Assembly (NCBI GenBank): GCA_041670885.1
Contig: JBAXYJ010000116.1
Coordinates: 1 to 8,728, forward strand
Direction of reading: 5' to 3'
Source of the DNA: JAJBWD01 sp041670885
GTDB taxonomy: Bacteria > Bacillota > Clostridia > Clostridiales > Clostridiaceae
Length of the DNA: 8,728 bases
Part shown: positions 1 to 6,080 of the stretch, in pieces
How the letters are laid out: each line of letters starts with the position of its first letter
Numbering within the stretch: the stretch's first letter is position 1
Made by a program: the position numbers and the translations under genes
Notes under the pieces: generated by a model
Told to the model about the DNA's origin: nothing
The model's input: only the letters and a program-made list of their open reading frames with translations
Databases searched by the model: none

Positions 1-1
1 G

Positions 2-889
2 GAAGATGAAGAACTGATTGCTCTTTTCCGTGAGAAGAAGATCAACTATGTGGTTGCATACAATAAATCTGATCTGGCAGGAGAGAAACTGCCTGAAAAA
101 GATAATGAAATATATGTCAGTGCAAAAACAGGATACAATATTGAAAAATTAAAGGAAAAAATAGCAGCTTTAGCTGTTACTGAAGAACCCAAGCTTAAAA
201 TTGTAGGAGACCTTATTAATCCATCAGATTTTGTGGTGTTAGTGGTACCTATTGATAAGGCTGCTCCCAAGGGGAGGCTGATTCTGCCTCAGCAGCAGAC
301 CATTCGGGATATTCTTGAAGCTGATGCCGCTGCTATTGTAGTAAAAGAGTTTGAGCTGAGGGAAACCCTTGAAGGTCTTGGAAAAAAACCGAAGCTTGTG
401 ATAACCGACAGTCAGGTCTTTGCAAAGGTGTGTGCAGATACACCAAAGGATGTTTTTCTAACCTCCTTTTCCATTCTAATGGCAAGATATAAGGGTGTCC
501 TGGAAACTGCGGTAAAGGGAGCTAAAACACTGGATTCCCTTCAGGATGGAGATACAATTCTTATTTCGGAGGGGTGCACACATCACAGACAATGCGATGA
601 TATAGGTACGGTAAAGCTTCCCCGGTGGATTAAAAATTACACCCAAAAGCAGTTTGATTTTAAATTTACATCAGGGACGGAATTCCCCGACAATCTAACA
701 GACTACCGGCTGATCATTCACTGTGGTGGCTGTATGCTTAATGAAAGAGAAATGATATACCGCCAAAAATGCGCCGAAGATCAGCATATACCATTTACCA
801 ATTACGGTATCCTGATTGCTTATATGCAGGGAATATTAAAAAGATGCGTTTCCATGTTCCCGCATATTCTGGCAGAAATTGAGGATTAA
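2..889 (+). CDS. hydF: [FeFe] hydrogenase H-cluster maturation GTPase HydF (5' end missing)
   Basis: HydF is the cytoplasmic scaffold on which the diiron subcluster of the [FeFe]-hydrogenase H-cluster is completed before transfer to HydA; it works with the radical SAM enzymes HydE and HydG. The frame is already open at base 2, and the visible 295 residues are the end of a protein normally near 400, so the Walker A part of the GTPase lies outside the window. The G4 motif NKSD (residues 21-24 of the visible part) and the G5-like SAKTG (40-44) mark the end of the G domain. The C-terminal [4Fe-4S] site fits the family pattern CxHx(44-53)HCxxC: Cys192, His194, then HCGGC giving His240, Cys241 and Cys244, with 45 residues between the two histidines. 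The GTG at base 50 lies inside the G domain just before NKSD and is not the true start. The aspartase-family gene follows after 3 nt, so the two are probably cotranscribed. Confidence 0.95.
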   Translation, partial: EDEELIALFREKKINYVVAYNKSDLAGEKLPEKDNEIYVSAKTGYNIEKLKEKIAALAVTEEPKLKIVGDLINPSDFVVLVVPIDKAAPKGRLILPQQQTIRDILEADAAAIVVKEFELRETLEGLGKKPKLVITDSQVFAKVCADTPKDVFLTSFSILMARYKGVLETAVKGAKTLDSLQDGDTILISEGCTHHRQCDDIGTVKLPRWIKNYTQKQFDFKFTSGTEFPDNLTDYRLIIHCGGCMLNEREMIYRQKCAEDQHIPFTNYGILIAYMQGILKRCVSMFPHILAEIED

Positions 890-892
890 GCC

Positions 893-2206
893 ATGCGTAG
901 TGAAAGAGACGGGATTGGAGAAATCCTATTAGAAGATGAAAAACTGTATGGCATACAAACCGCAAGGGCAGCCGAAAATTTTAAACTTGAATATAAGAAA
1001 ACAAATCTGCAGCTTATTTATGCTATTGTAACTATAAAAAAAGCCGCTGCAATTACCTACCGGAAGCTTGGCATCGGTAAGGATGGGGTTTATGAAGCAA
1101 TGGAATATGCCTGTGATATGATTTTGCGGGGAAAGGCGGATGAGGCCTTTATAACTGATGCCTTGCAGGGTGGTGCCGGAACCTCGTCTAACATGAATGT
1201 TAATGAAGTGATTGCTAATCTTACACTTTTAAAGCTGGGATTCAAAAGGGGAGATTATCATATTGTTCATCCGCTGGATGATGTGAACCGGGGACAGTCC
1301 ACAAATGATGTTTATCCAACTGCACTCCGCATCGCTGCCATTAAGATGCTGAGAAAACTAAGTGAATCCTGTGCAAAACTGCAGCAGGCTCTGCAGATTA
1401 AAGAGAATGAATTTGATAATATTTCGAAGCTTGGCAGAACGGAGCTGATGGATGCAGTTCCAATTACTCTTGGACAGGAATTTGGCGCCTATGCACAGGC
1501 AATCGCCAGGGACCGCTGGCGCCTTTATAAGGTTGAAGAGAGGCTGCGGCAGGTAAACATAGGTGGTACAGCGGTTGGCGTGGGAAACAATGCAGAAAGA
1601 AAGTACCGGTTCGGAGTAATTGAGGAGCTCAGAGAATTAACTGGGATAGGTCTTGCGTCAGCGGAGTATCCTATGGATATTACACAGAATAATGATGTAT
1701 TTGTTGAGGCATCAGGATTAATGAAGGCACTTGCAGTGAATCTGATGAAAATTTCAAATGATTTGCGTCTCATGAATTCAGGGCCAAAGGGAGGTTTATC
1801 GGAAATAACTCTTGCTGCCCTGCAAATGGGCAGTACCATTATGCCTGGAAAGGTAAACCCTGTAATTCCCGAAATGATAATGCAGGTCTCCATGAGGGTA
1901 ATGGCAAACGACTTTGCAATCGGAGCGGCTGCATCCCATGGTGAATTTGAACTTAACGCTTTTCTTCCACTTATTGCCGATGCTCTTCTCGAAAGCCTGA
2001 CGCTTCTGACAAATGCTGCAGAGTTGTTTCGTACTAAGTGTATTGAACTTATAAAACCAAATGCAGAGAGATGCAGGGAGCTTCTTGAATTATCCTACGC
2101 CTTTGCAACGGCCTACACACCGTCTTTAGGTTATGATAAAGTTAGTGAAATAATAGAAAAATCCGGCGGCAGTCCACAAAAAGCTAAAGAAATGCTGAAT
2201 GATTAA
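893..2206 (+). CDS. aspA: Aspartate ammonia-lyase (aspartase/fumarase superfamily) in the hydF operon
   Basis: This is a predicted cytoplasmic enzyme that reversibly splits L-aspartate into fumarate and ammonia. The 437 residues carry the superfamily landmarks in order: YGIQTARAAENF near the N-terminus (19-30), GGAGTSSNMNVNEV (93-106), the substrate-loop region GQSTNDVYPT (134-143), GGTAVGVG (224-231), and the signature GSTIMPGKVNP (313-323) containing the catalytic-loop serine. Its resemblance to E. coli AspA around RAAENF and SGPKGGLSEI favours aspartase over class II fumarase or argininosuccinate lyase. It is somewhat shorter than the roughly 470-residue enterobacterial enzyme. The start follows the hydF stop by 3 nt and has a GAGG 8 nt upstream, inside the end of hydF. 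I recall aspartase genes next to hydE, hydF and hydG in several anaerobes, which hints at a link to H-cluster maturation, perhaps ammonia supply, but that role is inference. Aspartase activity itself is likely though not proven by sequence. Confidence 0.87.
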   Translation: MRSERDGIGEILLEDEKLYGIQTARAAENFKLEYKKTNLQLIYAIVTIKKAAAITYRKLGIGKDGVYEAMEYACDMILRGKADEAFITDALQGGAGTSSNMNVNEVIANLTLLKLGFKRGDYHIVHPLDDVNRGQSTNDVYPTALRIAAIKMLRKLSESCAKLQQALQIKENEFDNISKLGRTELMDAVPITLGQEFGAYAQAIARDRWRLYKVEERLRQVNIGGTAVGVGNNAERKYRFGVIEELRELTGIGLASAEYPMDITQNNDVFVEASGLMKALAVNLMKISNDLRLMNSGPKGGLSEITLAALQMGSTIMPGKVNPVIPEMIMQVSMRVMANDFAIGAAASHGEFELNAFLPLIADALLESLTLLTNAAELFRTKCIELIKPNAERCRELLELSYAFATAYTPSLGYDKVSEIIEKSGGSPQKAKEMLND

Positions 2207-2465
2207 TCTATGCTGCAATTACGAATATTATTATGCAGCCGCAACCCATGTGAAGACAGTCTTTCTGACAGAGAGAGAAAATAGCTTTGCTTAAAAGTCC
2301 CGGAACATTATAGTTAATAAAAATGCTTATTTTTAAGGACGTAAAACTGTAATTCCCATTAGTGGATTACCTATAGAACCGGATTTAATGACAATACTCA
2401 CTTTGGCAGAATGAATAAATCCTTATAGATGTATTGATCATATATAAATAATTTATAAAAGGTTT
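2207..2465. other. Spacer between the hydF-aspA unit and the radical SAM gene
   Basis: This stretch holds no convincing gene on either strand. It is the point where the less AT-rich hydF-aspA sequence gives way to strongly AT-rich sequence. A 25-codon stretch open from 2337 to 2411 on the plus strand reads like ordinary protein (it contains VIPISGLPIEPD), but it is preceded directly by a stop, has no start codon until late and ends in TGA. It may be a gene remnant or chance. No clear rho-independent terminator for the hydF-aspA transcript was found here. The only candidate, a 6-bp stem at 2212-2239, has a 16-nt loop and no T-run. Confidence 0.5.
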
Positions 2466-2484
2466 GGCGGGGTATTACCCCGCC
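2457..2484 (-). terminator. Terminator hairpin for the radical SAM gene, possibly bidirectional
   Basis: A perfect 8-bp GC-rich stem, GGCGGGGT / ACCCCGCC (2466-2473 and 2477-2484), closes a 3-nt loop, 23 nt past the stop codon of the minus-strand gene. Read on the minus strand the stem is followed by AAACCTTTTATAA, so the T-run is short and displaced. Read on the plus strand it is followed by TTGTATATAAGTTTTA, so it may also stop transcripts from the hydF-aspA side. Confidence 0.65.
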
Positions 2485-2507
2485 TTGTATATAAGTTTTA
2501 TATTCAT

Positions 2508-3548
2508 TTACGGGCACTGAACAAATTCCCTGCTCCATAAACAATCTCCGCAGGTAGGGAATATAGCATAACAATCTGATTCAGTATTATTGACATAATC
2601 ACATCCATCAACAAAGTTACAGTCTATGCATGAAGGATATAAGCTGTTTAAAATTCTTTCCCTGAAATTTTTATACTCGGTGCTGTTCCATATGGTCATT
2701 AAGGTGTCACTTTTTATATTGCCAAATGAAAATTTTCCCACCTGCTTTTCTCTGCCAAAAACATATTCTGTATAGCCGTGAGAGAATCTATAACAGGGAG
2801 ATACATCTCCGGAAGAACATATAAAAACGGCAGAATCTTTTATAAAGTTACACCTTCGTACAGTCTTTAATTCATAATTTGGCATGGAAACCTTAATTCC
2901 TTTATGCAGGGAATAAACAATCACTTCGGTGAACAGGCTTTCTATTTCCTTGTTTTCATACCTGCTATATAATATTGCATCTTTATTTTCTAAACTTTGT
3001 GGAATAATATTTGAGATTATAAATTTATCTGCCTTTAAATCACTTGCTAAATCCATAACCTTAAAGATTTCCTTTATATTATCAGAAGATAATACAAATT
3101 GTATATCTATAAGAGGTGTTTTAGAGGAAAATTTACTTTTCATCCTGTTAAGCAGACGTATATTTTCCACAATCAAATCTAAATTAATTCCTCTTATTTC
3201 TTTGTAAGTATCAAATAATCCGTCAATAGAGATCGTTACGACATCAACATATTTAATAAAATGCTCTGCTAATTCTTCATTTATCAGAGTACCATTAGTA
3301 GTAACTGTAATTTTGTAGTTCTTCAGCAGCTCTATGGCCTTCCTGAAATGTTTGGAGCATGTAGGCTCTCCGATTCCTCCAATTACTATTTCTTTTAAAT
3401 CAGGATGGATTTTCATTTCATCTGTCAGCTTAATTAACATACCTTCATCCATGTCACAAAAATCTTGTTCCCAGGATTTCCTATAGCACATTTTACAATT
3501 TAGGTTACATCTATCTGTAAGCTCTAAGTATAATTTTTTTATTGGCAT
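2508..3548 (-). CDS. Radical SAM/SPASM protein, tungsten aldehyde oxidoreductase maturase-like
   Basis: This is a predicted cytoplasmic iron-sulfur enzyme that cleaves S-adenosylmethionine. From the chosen start it has 346 residues. The radical SAM cluster motif CxxxCxxC is at Cys14, Cys18 and Cys21, and GGIGEP (57-62) matches the SAM-binding GGxGEP motif. A SPASM-type C-terminus adds many cysteines: 233, 244, 252, 307, 310, 316, 326, 333, 336 and 345, enough for auxiliary clusters. The N-terminal LYLELTDRCNLNCKMCYRKSW and the ending CGDCLW...QCP resemble, from memory, the family annotated as tungsten cofactor oxidoreductase radical SAM maturase, found beside aldehyde:ferredoxin oxidoreductase genes. 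No such oxidoreductase lies in this window, so the substrate is uncertain; peptide modification is an alternative. I start at the ATG ending at 3548 because GGGGGGT lies 6 nt upstream of it. An in-frame ATG at 3567-3569 would add MSMGGID but has no such site. It has its own promoter downstream of regulator 1. Confidence 0.82.
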   Translation of the reverse strand: MPIKKLYLELTDRCNLNCKMCYRKSWEQDFCDMDEGMLIKLTDEMKIHPDLKEIVIGGIGEPTCSKHFRKAIELLKNYKITVTTNGTLINEELAEHFIKYVDVVTISIDGLFDTYKEIRGINLDLIVENIRLLNRMKSKFSSKTPLIDIQFVLSSDNIKEIFKVMDLASDLKADKFIISNIIPQSLENKDAILYSRYENKEIESLFTEVIVYSLHKGIKVSMPNYELKTVRRCNFIKDSAVFICSSGDVSPCYRFSHGYTEYVFGREKQVGKFSFGNIKSDTLMTIWNSTEYKNFRERILNSLYPSCIDCNFVDGCDYVNNTESDCYAIFPTCGDCLWSREFVQCP

Positions 3549-3554
3549 ATCAAT

Positions 3555-3561
3555 ACCCCCC
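3555..3561 (-). promoter_or_regulatory. G-run ribosome binding site deciding the radical SAM start
   Basis: On the minus strand GGGGGGT ends 6 nt before the ATG at 3548. It is unusual in being a G-run rather than AGGAGG, but it pairs with the CCUCC core of 16S rRNA. It falls inside the coding sequence if the upstream ATG at 3569 is used, which argues for the shorter protein. Confidence 0.6.
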
Positions 3562-3591
3562 ATTGACATTAAACTAAGTCCTTGTCAGATA

Positions 3592-3621
3592 ATAATAATA
3601 TGGAGCAGATACTTATGTCAA
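3592..3621 (-). promoter_or_regulatory. Sigma-A type promoter of the radical SAM gene
   Basis: On the minus strand a perfect -35 TTGACA (complement of 3616-3621) is 18 bp from a -10 TATTAT (complement of 3592-3597). Transcription would begin near 3585, leaving a leader of about 35 nt before the start codon. The -35 lies inside the nonamer CATTGACAT (complement of 3616-3624), whose inverted copy lies at 3561-3569 over the alternative upstream ATG. Confidence 0.6.
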
Positions 3622-3668
3622 TGTAAAAAAAATCATATATAATGGGAATTTATAGAAATATTCCAGCC

Positions 3669-4334
3669 TTATTTTAAATTTTTTTCATTAAGTATTGTAA
3701 TGGAACGGGCATCATATTCTATTAACCCCTCTTTTCTCATTTTATTTAATTCTCGGGAAAGGGAAGTCCTTTGTACTCCGAATTTTTCTGCTAATTGTTT
3801 TTTGGCCAGTGTTAATTTTATTGTATTACTATTTTGAACATATTTTTCATATAATAAAAAATCTACAATACACTGTCTGATGGATTTTAAAGACAGTGTT
3901 TTTATTTTATCTGTCAGAATTAAGGTTTTATCTGAAAGTGACTGAAGAAATTTAATCAGGAAGGCTGTGTCACTTTGACAAAGCTTTAGAATTAAATCTT
4001 TATTTATATGAAGAATATTTACTTCTGTTTTTGATAAAACCATCATAGGGTAAAAATTTTTCCGAGAAAAAAGCAGATTTCCTCCTATCACATCACCAAT
4101 ACTAAAATCACTGATGGATATATAATTTCCTTTATCATCAAAACCTTGTACAGATACAATTCCCTTTAAAACTATGTCAAATGTTGTACATTTTTCATTT
4201 TGAAAGTATATAACAGAGTTTTTTTTATAAGTTTTAATATCATAAGAACCTTTATCGAGTAAATTCTTAATATTTTGAAGAGAAAGTTCTTTAAATAAAT
4301 CTGCATGCTTAAGTATATGAATAAAATCCAGCAT
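3669..4334 (-). CDS. Crp/Fnr family transcriptional regulator 1
   Basis: This 221-residue cytoplasmic DNA-binding protein has the Crp/Fnr layout: an N-terminal cyclic-nucleotide-type beta-roll (about 10-125, with FSIGDVIGGNLLF at 77-89), a long dimerisation helix (about 125-155) and a C-terminal winged helix. The helix-turn-helix is about 177-206, with LAEKFGVQRTSLSREL followed by KMRKEGLI. No arginine is seen at the usual cAMP-phosphate position and there is no N-terminal Fnr cysteine cluster (cysteines only at 49, 119 and 155), so cAMP or Fnr-type oxygen sensing is not supported. Heme-based nitric oxide sensing, as described for HcpR proteins, is possible but not visible in sequence. The recognition helix shares RxSxSRE with regulator 2, so the two may read similar sites. 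The gene is divergent from the half-permease pair, with the palindrome at 4358-4371 between them. CTCCTTT at 4344-4350 is its ribosome binding site read on the plus strand (AAAGGAG), 9 nt from the ATG. Confidence 0.88.
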   Translation of the reverse strand: MLDFIHILKHADLFKELSLQNIKNLLDKGSYDIKTYKKNSVIYFQNEKCTTFDIVLKGIVSVQGFDDKGNYISISDFSIGDVIGGNLLFSRKNFYPMMVLSKTEVNILHINKDLILKLCQSDTAFLIKFLQSLSDKTLILTDKIKTLSLKSIRQCIVDFLLYEKYVQNSNTIKLTLAKKQLAEKFGVQRTSLSRELNKMRKEGLIEYDARSITILNEKNLK

Positions 4335-4357
4335 ATATTGTATCTCCTTTCAAATTA

Positions 4358-4371
4358 GTAACATAGGTAAC
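4358..4371. promoter_or_regulatory. HcpR-like operator between regulator 1 and the half-permease genes
   Basis: GTAAC-ATAG-GTAAC occupies this stretch. It matches a GTAAC-N4-GTTAC palindrome at nine of ten arm positions, and the flanking A and T extend the symmetry by one pair. Its centre (4364.5) is 29.5 bp before the -10 box of the half-permease genes, giving an activator position near -41.5. It also covers the predicted start site of the divergent regulator 1 gene, where binding would repress. The match to a clostridial HcpR motif rests on memory of comparative-genomics work. Confidence 0.6.
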
Positions 4372-4373
4372 TG

Positions 4374-4403
4374 ATTATAATATTAAAACAAATTATAATG
4401 CAA
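4374..4403 (-). promoter_or_regulatory. Promoter of regulator 1
   Basis: On the minus strand TTGCAT (complement of 4398-4403) is followed after 18 bp by a perfect TATAAT (complement of 4374-4379). The predicted start near 4367 lies inside the GTAAC-type palindrome, consistent with autorepression. The -35 box overlaps the -10 box of the opposite promoter, so the two directions may exclude each other. Confidence 0.5.
4394..4399 (+). promoter_or_regulatory. -10 box of the half-permease operon
   Basis: A perfect TATAAT predicts a start near 4406. The sequence 17 bp upstream (CTGATT at 4371-4376) is a poor -35, as expected for a promoter that relies on an activator at the palindrome centred 29.5 bp upstream. 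A second TATAAT at 4376-4381 is possible but lies too close to the palindrome for class II activation. Confidence 0.5.
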
Positions 4404-4430
4404 GTAAAGATATTGAAAGGAGTAAATTAA

Positions 4431-4913
4431 ATGGATATTTTTACGATAAGTCTTTGGATAATTACAATAATCTGGTTTGCAGTATCTATCTTTAAAGACA
4501 AAAAGAAAACTTTTAATTCCATTAAAATGTCCAGTGGTATGATGAGAAATATGATCGGAGAAATCATTGGAATACTTTTTCTCATTGGACTGATACTCAC
4601 CTTTATACCACCAGAAACAATAAAAAAATATTTAGGTCAGTCAAATATATTTTTATCTACAGTTATTTCCGCATTTTTAGGAAGTATCACCTTAATACCA
4701 GCTTTTGTAGCTTTTCCGCTGGTTGGTTCCCTTGTAAATGCAGGAGCCAGCATAGTACCAATTGTGGCGTTTTTGACAACACTTACTATGGTTGGGATAG
4801 TTACATTTCCTCTTGAGAGAAGAGAATTTGGATTTAAGTTTGCATTAGTAAGAAATTTATTAAGTTTTGGATTCGCTGTTATTATTGCACTTTTGATGGG
4901 GGTAGTAATGTGA
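4431..4913 (+). CDS. Half-size membrane permease, subunit A of a split pair
   Basis: This is a small integral membrane protein of 160 residues with about five hydrophobic segments: roughly 4-21, 41-60, 74-98, 107-127 and 139-159. It resembles one half of the predicted permeases of the COG0701/ArsP-like group, whose full-length members are about twice this size. It contains FLGS (82-85), AFP (94-96), NAGASIVPIV (103-112), FPLER (126-130) and a following FGFKFALVRN, each with a counterpart at the same place in the next gene, so the two are homologous halves that probably form a heterodimer. The substrate is unknown; metalloid or metal efflux is only a family-level guess. AAAGGAG lies 8 nt before the ATG. 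The stop overlaps the GTG start of the next gene (GTGA), indicating translational coupling. The upstream palindrome places it in a candidate HcpR-like regulon. Confidence 0.8.
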   Translation: MDIFTISLWIITIIWFAVSIFKDKKKTFNSIKMSSGMMRNMIGEIIGILFLIGLILTFIPPETIKKYLGQSNIFLSTVISAFLGSITLIPAFVAFPLVGSLVNAGASIVPIVAFLTTLTMVGIVTFPLERREFGFKFALVRNLLSFGFAVIIALLMGVVM

Positions 4914-5635
4914 GTTTAATAATAAAAAAAATAAGAAGTAATATGTTTTTAACTGTTATTATTTTTACCTATATATTTTTACTGATTTTTATGACTGATA
5001 AGGGAATAAAATCCTTTAGTAATAGTCTGTATTATGTAAAAGAAATGGTTATAATAATGCCGGTAATACTTTTATTAACATCTCTTATTGAAGCATGGGT
5101 GCCTAAAAAAACAATAGAAAATGCTTTGGGTGAGGGTTCAGGGGTAAAGGGATTTTTATTTTCATTTCTGCTGGGCAGTTTTTCTGCAGGACCTATTTAT
5201 GCAGCTTTCCCTGTTTGTAAGACGCTTATGAAAAAGGGAGCAAGTATTGCAAATATAGTTATTATCTTAAGTGCCTGGGCAGTAATTAAAATTCCAATGC
5301 TTGCTAATGAGTCTAAATTTTTAGGACCTGAATTTATGATGGCAAGATGGGTATTTACTGTAATATCCATTCTGATAATGTCAATTATAACTTCAAAAAT
5401 TGTTAAAAAAGAAGATTTACCTACTGATATTAAAGAAGAAAATAAAGATGCAGTATTAAGGGTAGATGAACATTTCTGTATTGGCTGTGGTTTATGTACA
5501 AAATTATCTCCGGATGACTTTGTAATGGTAAATAAAAAGGCAAAAGTTAATAGAAAAGTATCAAAAGAAGAGGAAAATGAAAAAATAAAACAGGCTATGG
5601 ATAAATGCCCTGCCAAAGCTATAGATTATGTATGA
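4910..5635 (+). CDS. Half-size permease fused to a C-terminal [4Fe-4S] ferredoxin domain, subunit B
   Basis: The 241-residue protein has two parts. Residues 1-165 form a membrane domain (segments about 12-28, 45-63, 78-102, 110-130 and 143-165) homologous to the preceding protein: IPPETIKKYLG there aligns with VPKKTIENALG here, then FLLGS, AAFP, KKGASIANIV and KIPML. Residues 183-241 form a soluble ferredoxin domain with CIGCGLC (Cys190, 193, 196) and a distant CP (Cys233-Pro234), enough for one [4Fe-4S] cluster. Ser200 stands where many ferredoxins have a further Cys, so a second cluster is excluded. The spacing resembles the single-cluster ferredoxin of Thermotoga maritima. The iron-sulfur tail should face the cytoplasm and suggests transport coupled to, or sensed by, electron transfer; that is inference. 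The start is GTG, with GGGGG 7 nt upstream inside the previous gene. I know of no experimentally characterised member. Confidence 0.82.
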   Translation: MSLIIKKIRSNMFLTVIIFTYIFLLIFMTDKGIKSFSNSLYYVKEMVIIMPVILLLTSLIEAWVPKKTIENALGEGSGVKGFLFSFLLGSFSAGPIYAAFPVCKTLMKKGASIANIVIILSAWAVIKIPMLANESKFLGPEFMMARWVFTVISILIMSIITSKIVKKEDLPTDIKEENKDAVLRVDEHFCIGCGLCTKLSPDDFVMVNKKAKVNRKVSKEEENEKIKQAMDKCPAKAIDYV

Positions 5636-5640
5636 TAGTT

Positions 5641-5654
5641 GTAACATGAGTTAC
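5641..5654. promoter_or_regulatory. HcpR-like palindromic operator upstream of the cupin gene
   Basis: GTAAC-ATGA-GTTAC is a perfect 5-4-5 palindrome located 5 nt after the ferredoxin-permease stop codon and 51 nt before the cupin start. A weak -10-like TACCAT at 5678-5683 lies 30.5 bp from its centre, close to the geometry of the other two sites. Transcription would then begin near 5690, right at the cupin ribosome binding site, giving almost no leader. It could instead modulate readthrough from the half-permease genes. Confidence 0.65.
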
Positions 5655-5705
5655 GGAGTTTTAATGCTTTATGCGTTACCATAAGAAAAAAAGGAGGAAT
5701 AAAAT

Positions 5706-6020
5706 ATGGTAGAAAAAGTTTATAACATGACGTTTGGAGATACTAAAAAGGTTGAAATGCTGATTTCAGATGAGAATGTGAATTATATACACATGATTTT
5801 CAATAAAGGGGAGGGCCTTCCGGAGCATTTCTCAAATTCCAATGTTTATATGACAGTAATAAGTGGAACACTATCCATAGGGTTAGATGAACAGGAAATT
5901 CACCAGTATAAAAAGGGAAGTATATTGAAAATTCCATTTAAAACTAAAATGAATGTAGGAAATAAACATGATGAAGTTTTAGAGCTAATTGTTGTAAAAG
6001 CCCCAGCTCCGGTTAAATAA
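5706..6020 (+). CDS. Small cupin-domain protein with a degenerate metal site
   Basis: This 104-residue cytoplasmic protein is a single cupin beta-barrel. The region GEGLPEHFSNSNVYMTVISGTLSIG (about 35-59) corresponds to cupin motif 1, G(x)5HxH(x)3-4E(x)6G, and KKGSILKIPFKTKMNV (about 69-84) to the motif 2 region. The first metal-ligand His (in PEHF) is present, but the second is Ser and the usual Glu is missing. The motif 2 histidine is not obvious, though His88 follows shortly, so a classic metal-dependent oxygenase or isomerase is unlikely. A ligand-binding or sensory role, or an atypical metal site, is possible; no function can be assigned. It lies 70 nt after the ferredoxin-permease gene with its own perfect GTAAC-N4-GTTAC palindrome in between, and is followed by a terminator. 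AAGGAGG lies 8 nt before the ATG. Confidence 0.78.
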   Translation: MVEKVYNMTFGDTKKVEMLISDENVNYIHMIFNKGEGLPEHFSNSNVYMTVISGTLSIGLDEQEIHQYKKGSILKIPFKTKMNVGNKHDEVLELIVVKAPAPVK

Positions 6021-6035
6021 GCAAATTTTTAAAAT

Positions 6036-6080
6036 GCCAGTCAGGTAATCCTTGAATTACTGAAACTGGCTTTTATTTTA
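6036..6080. terminator. Terminator between the convergent cupin and regulator 2 genes
   Basis: GCCAGT at 6036-6041 pairs with ACTGGC at 6065-6070, and an inner GTAAT/ATTAC extends the stem with small bulges. On the plus strand it is followed by TTTTATTTTA, a good termination signal for the cupin unit. On the minus strand it is followed by CATTTTAAAAATTT, which may serve the converging regulator 2 gene. Confidence 0.75.

Noticed and set aside
1525..1893. A 122-codon open frame on the minus strand inside the aspartase gene
   Set aside because: The plus strand carries the full aspartase signature here; the reverse frame shows no domain.
2212..2239. A GCTGCA / TGCAGC inverted repeat just after the aspartase stop, as a terminator
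   Set aside because: The stem is 6 bp with a 16-nt loop and no T-run follows, so it is too weak to call.
2260..2277. A TCTTTCTGACAGAGAGA near-palindrome as an operator or hairpin
   Set aside because: The central loop is too small for a hairpin, the arms are imperfect purine/pyrimidine runs, and no gene starts nearby.
3633..3668. A GGAAT / ATTCC hairpin after regulator 1, followed at a distance by a T-run on the minus strand, as a terminator
   Set aside because: The stem is only about 5 bp with an AU-rich interior and the T-run is over 10 nt away; readthrough into the radical SAM gene remains possible.
5197..5616. A 139-codon open frame on the minus strand opposite the ferredoxin-permease gene
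   Set aside because: It lies opposite a gene with clear membrane and ferredoxin motifs, has no recognisable domain and no plausible ribosome binding site; it is an antisense shadow.
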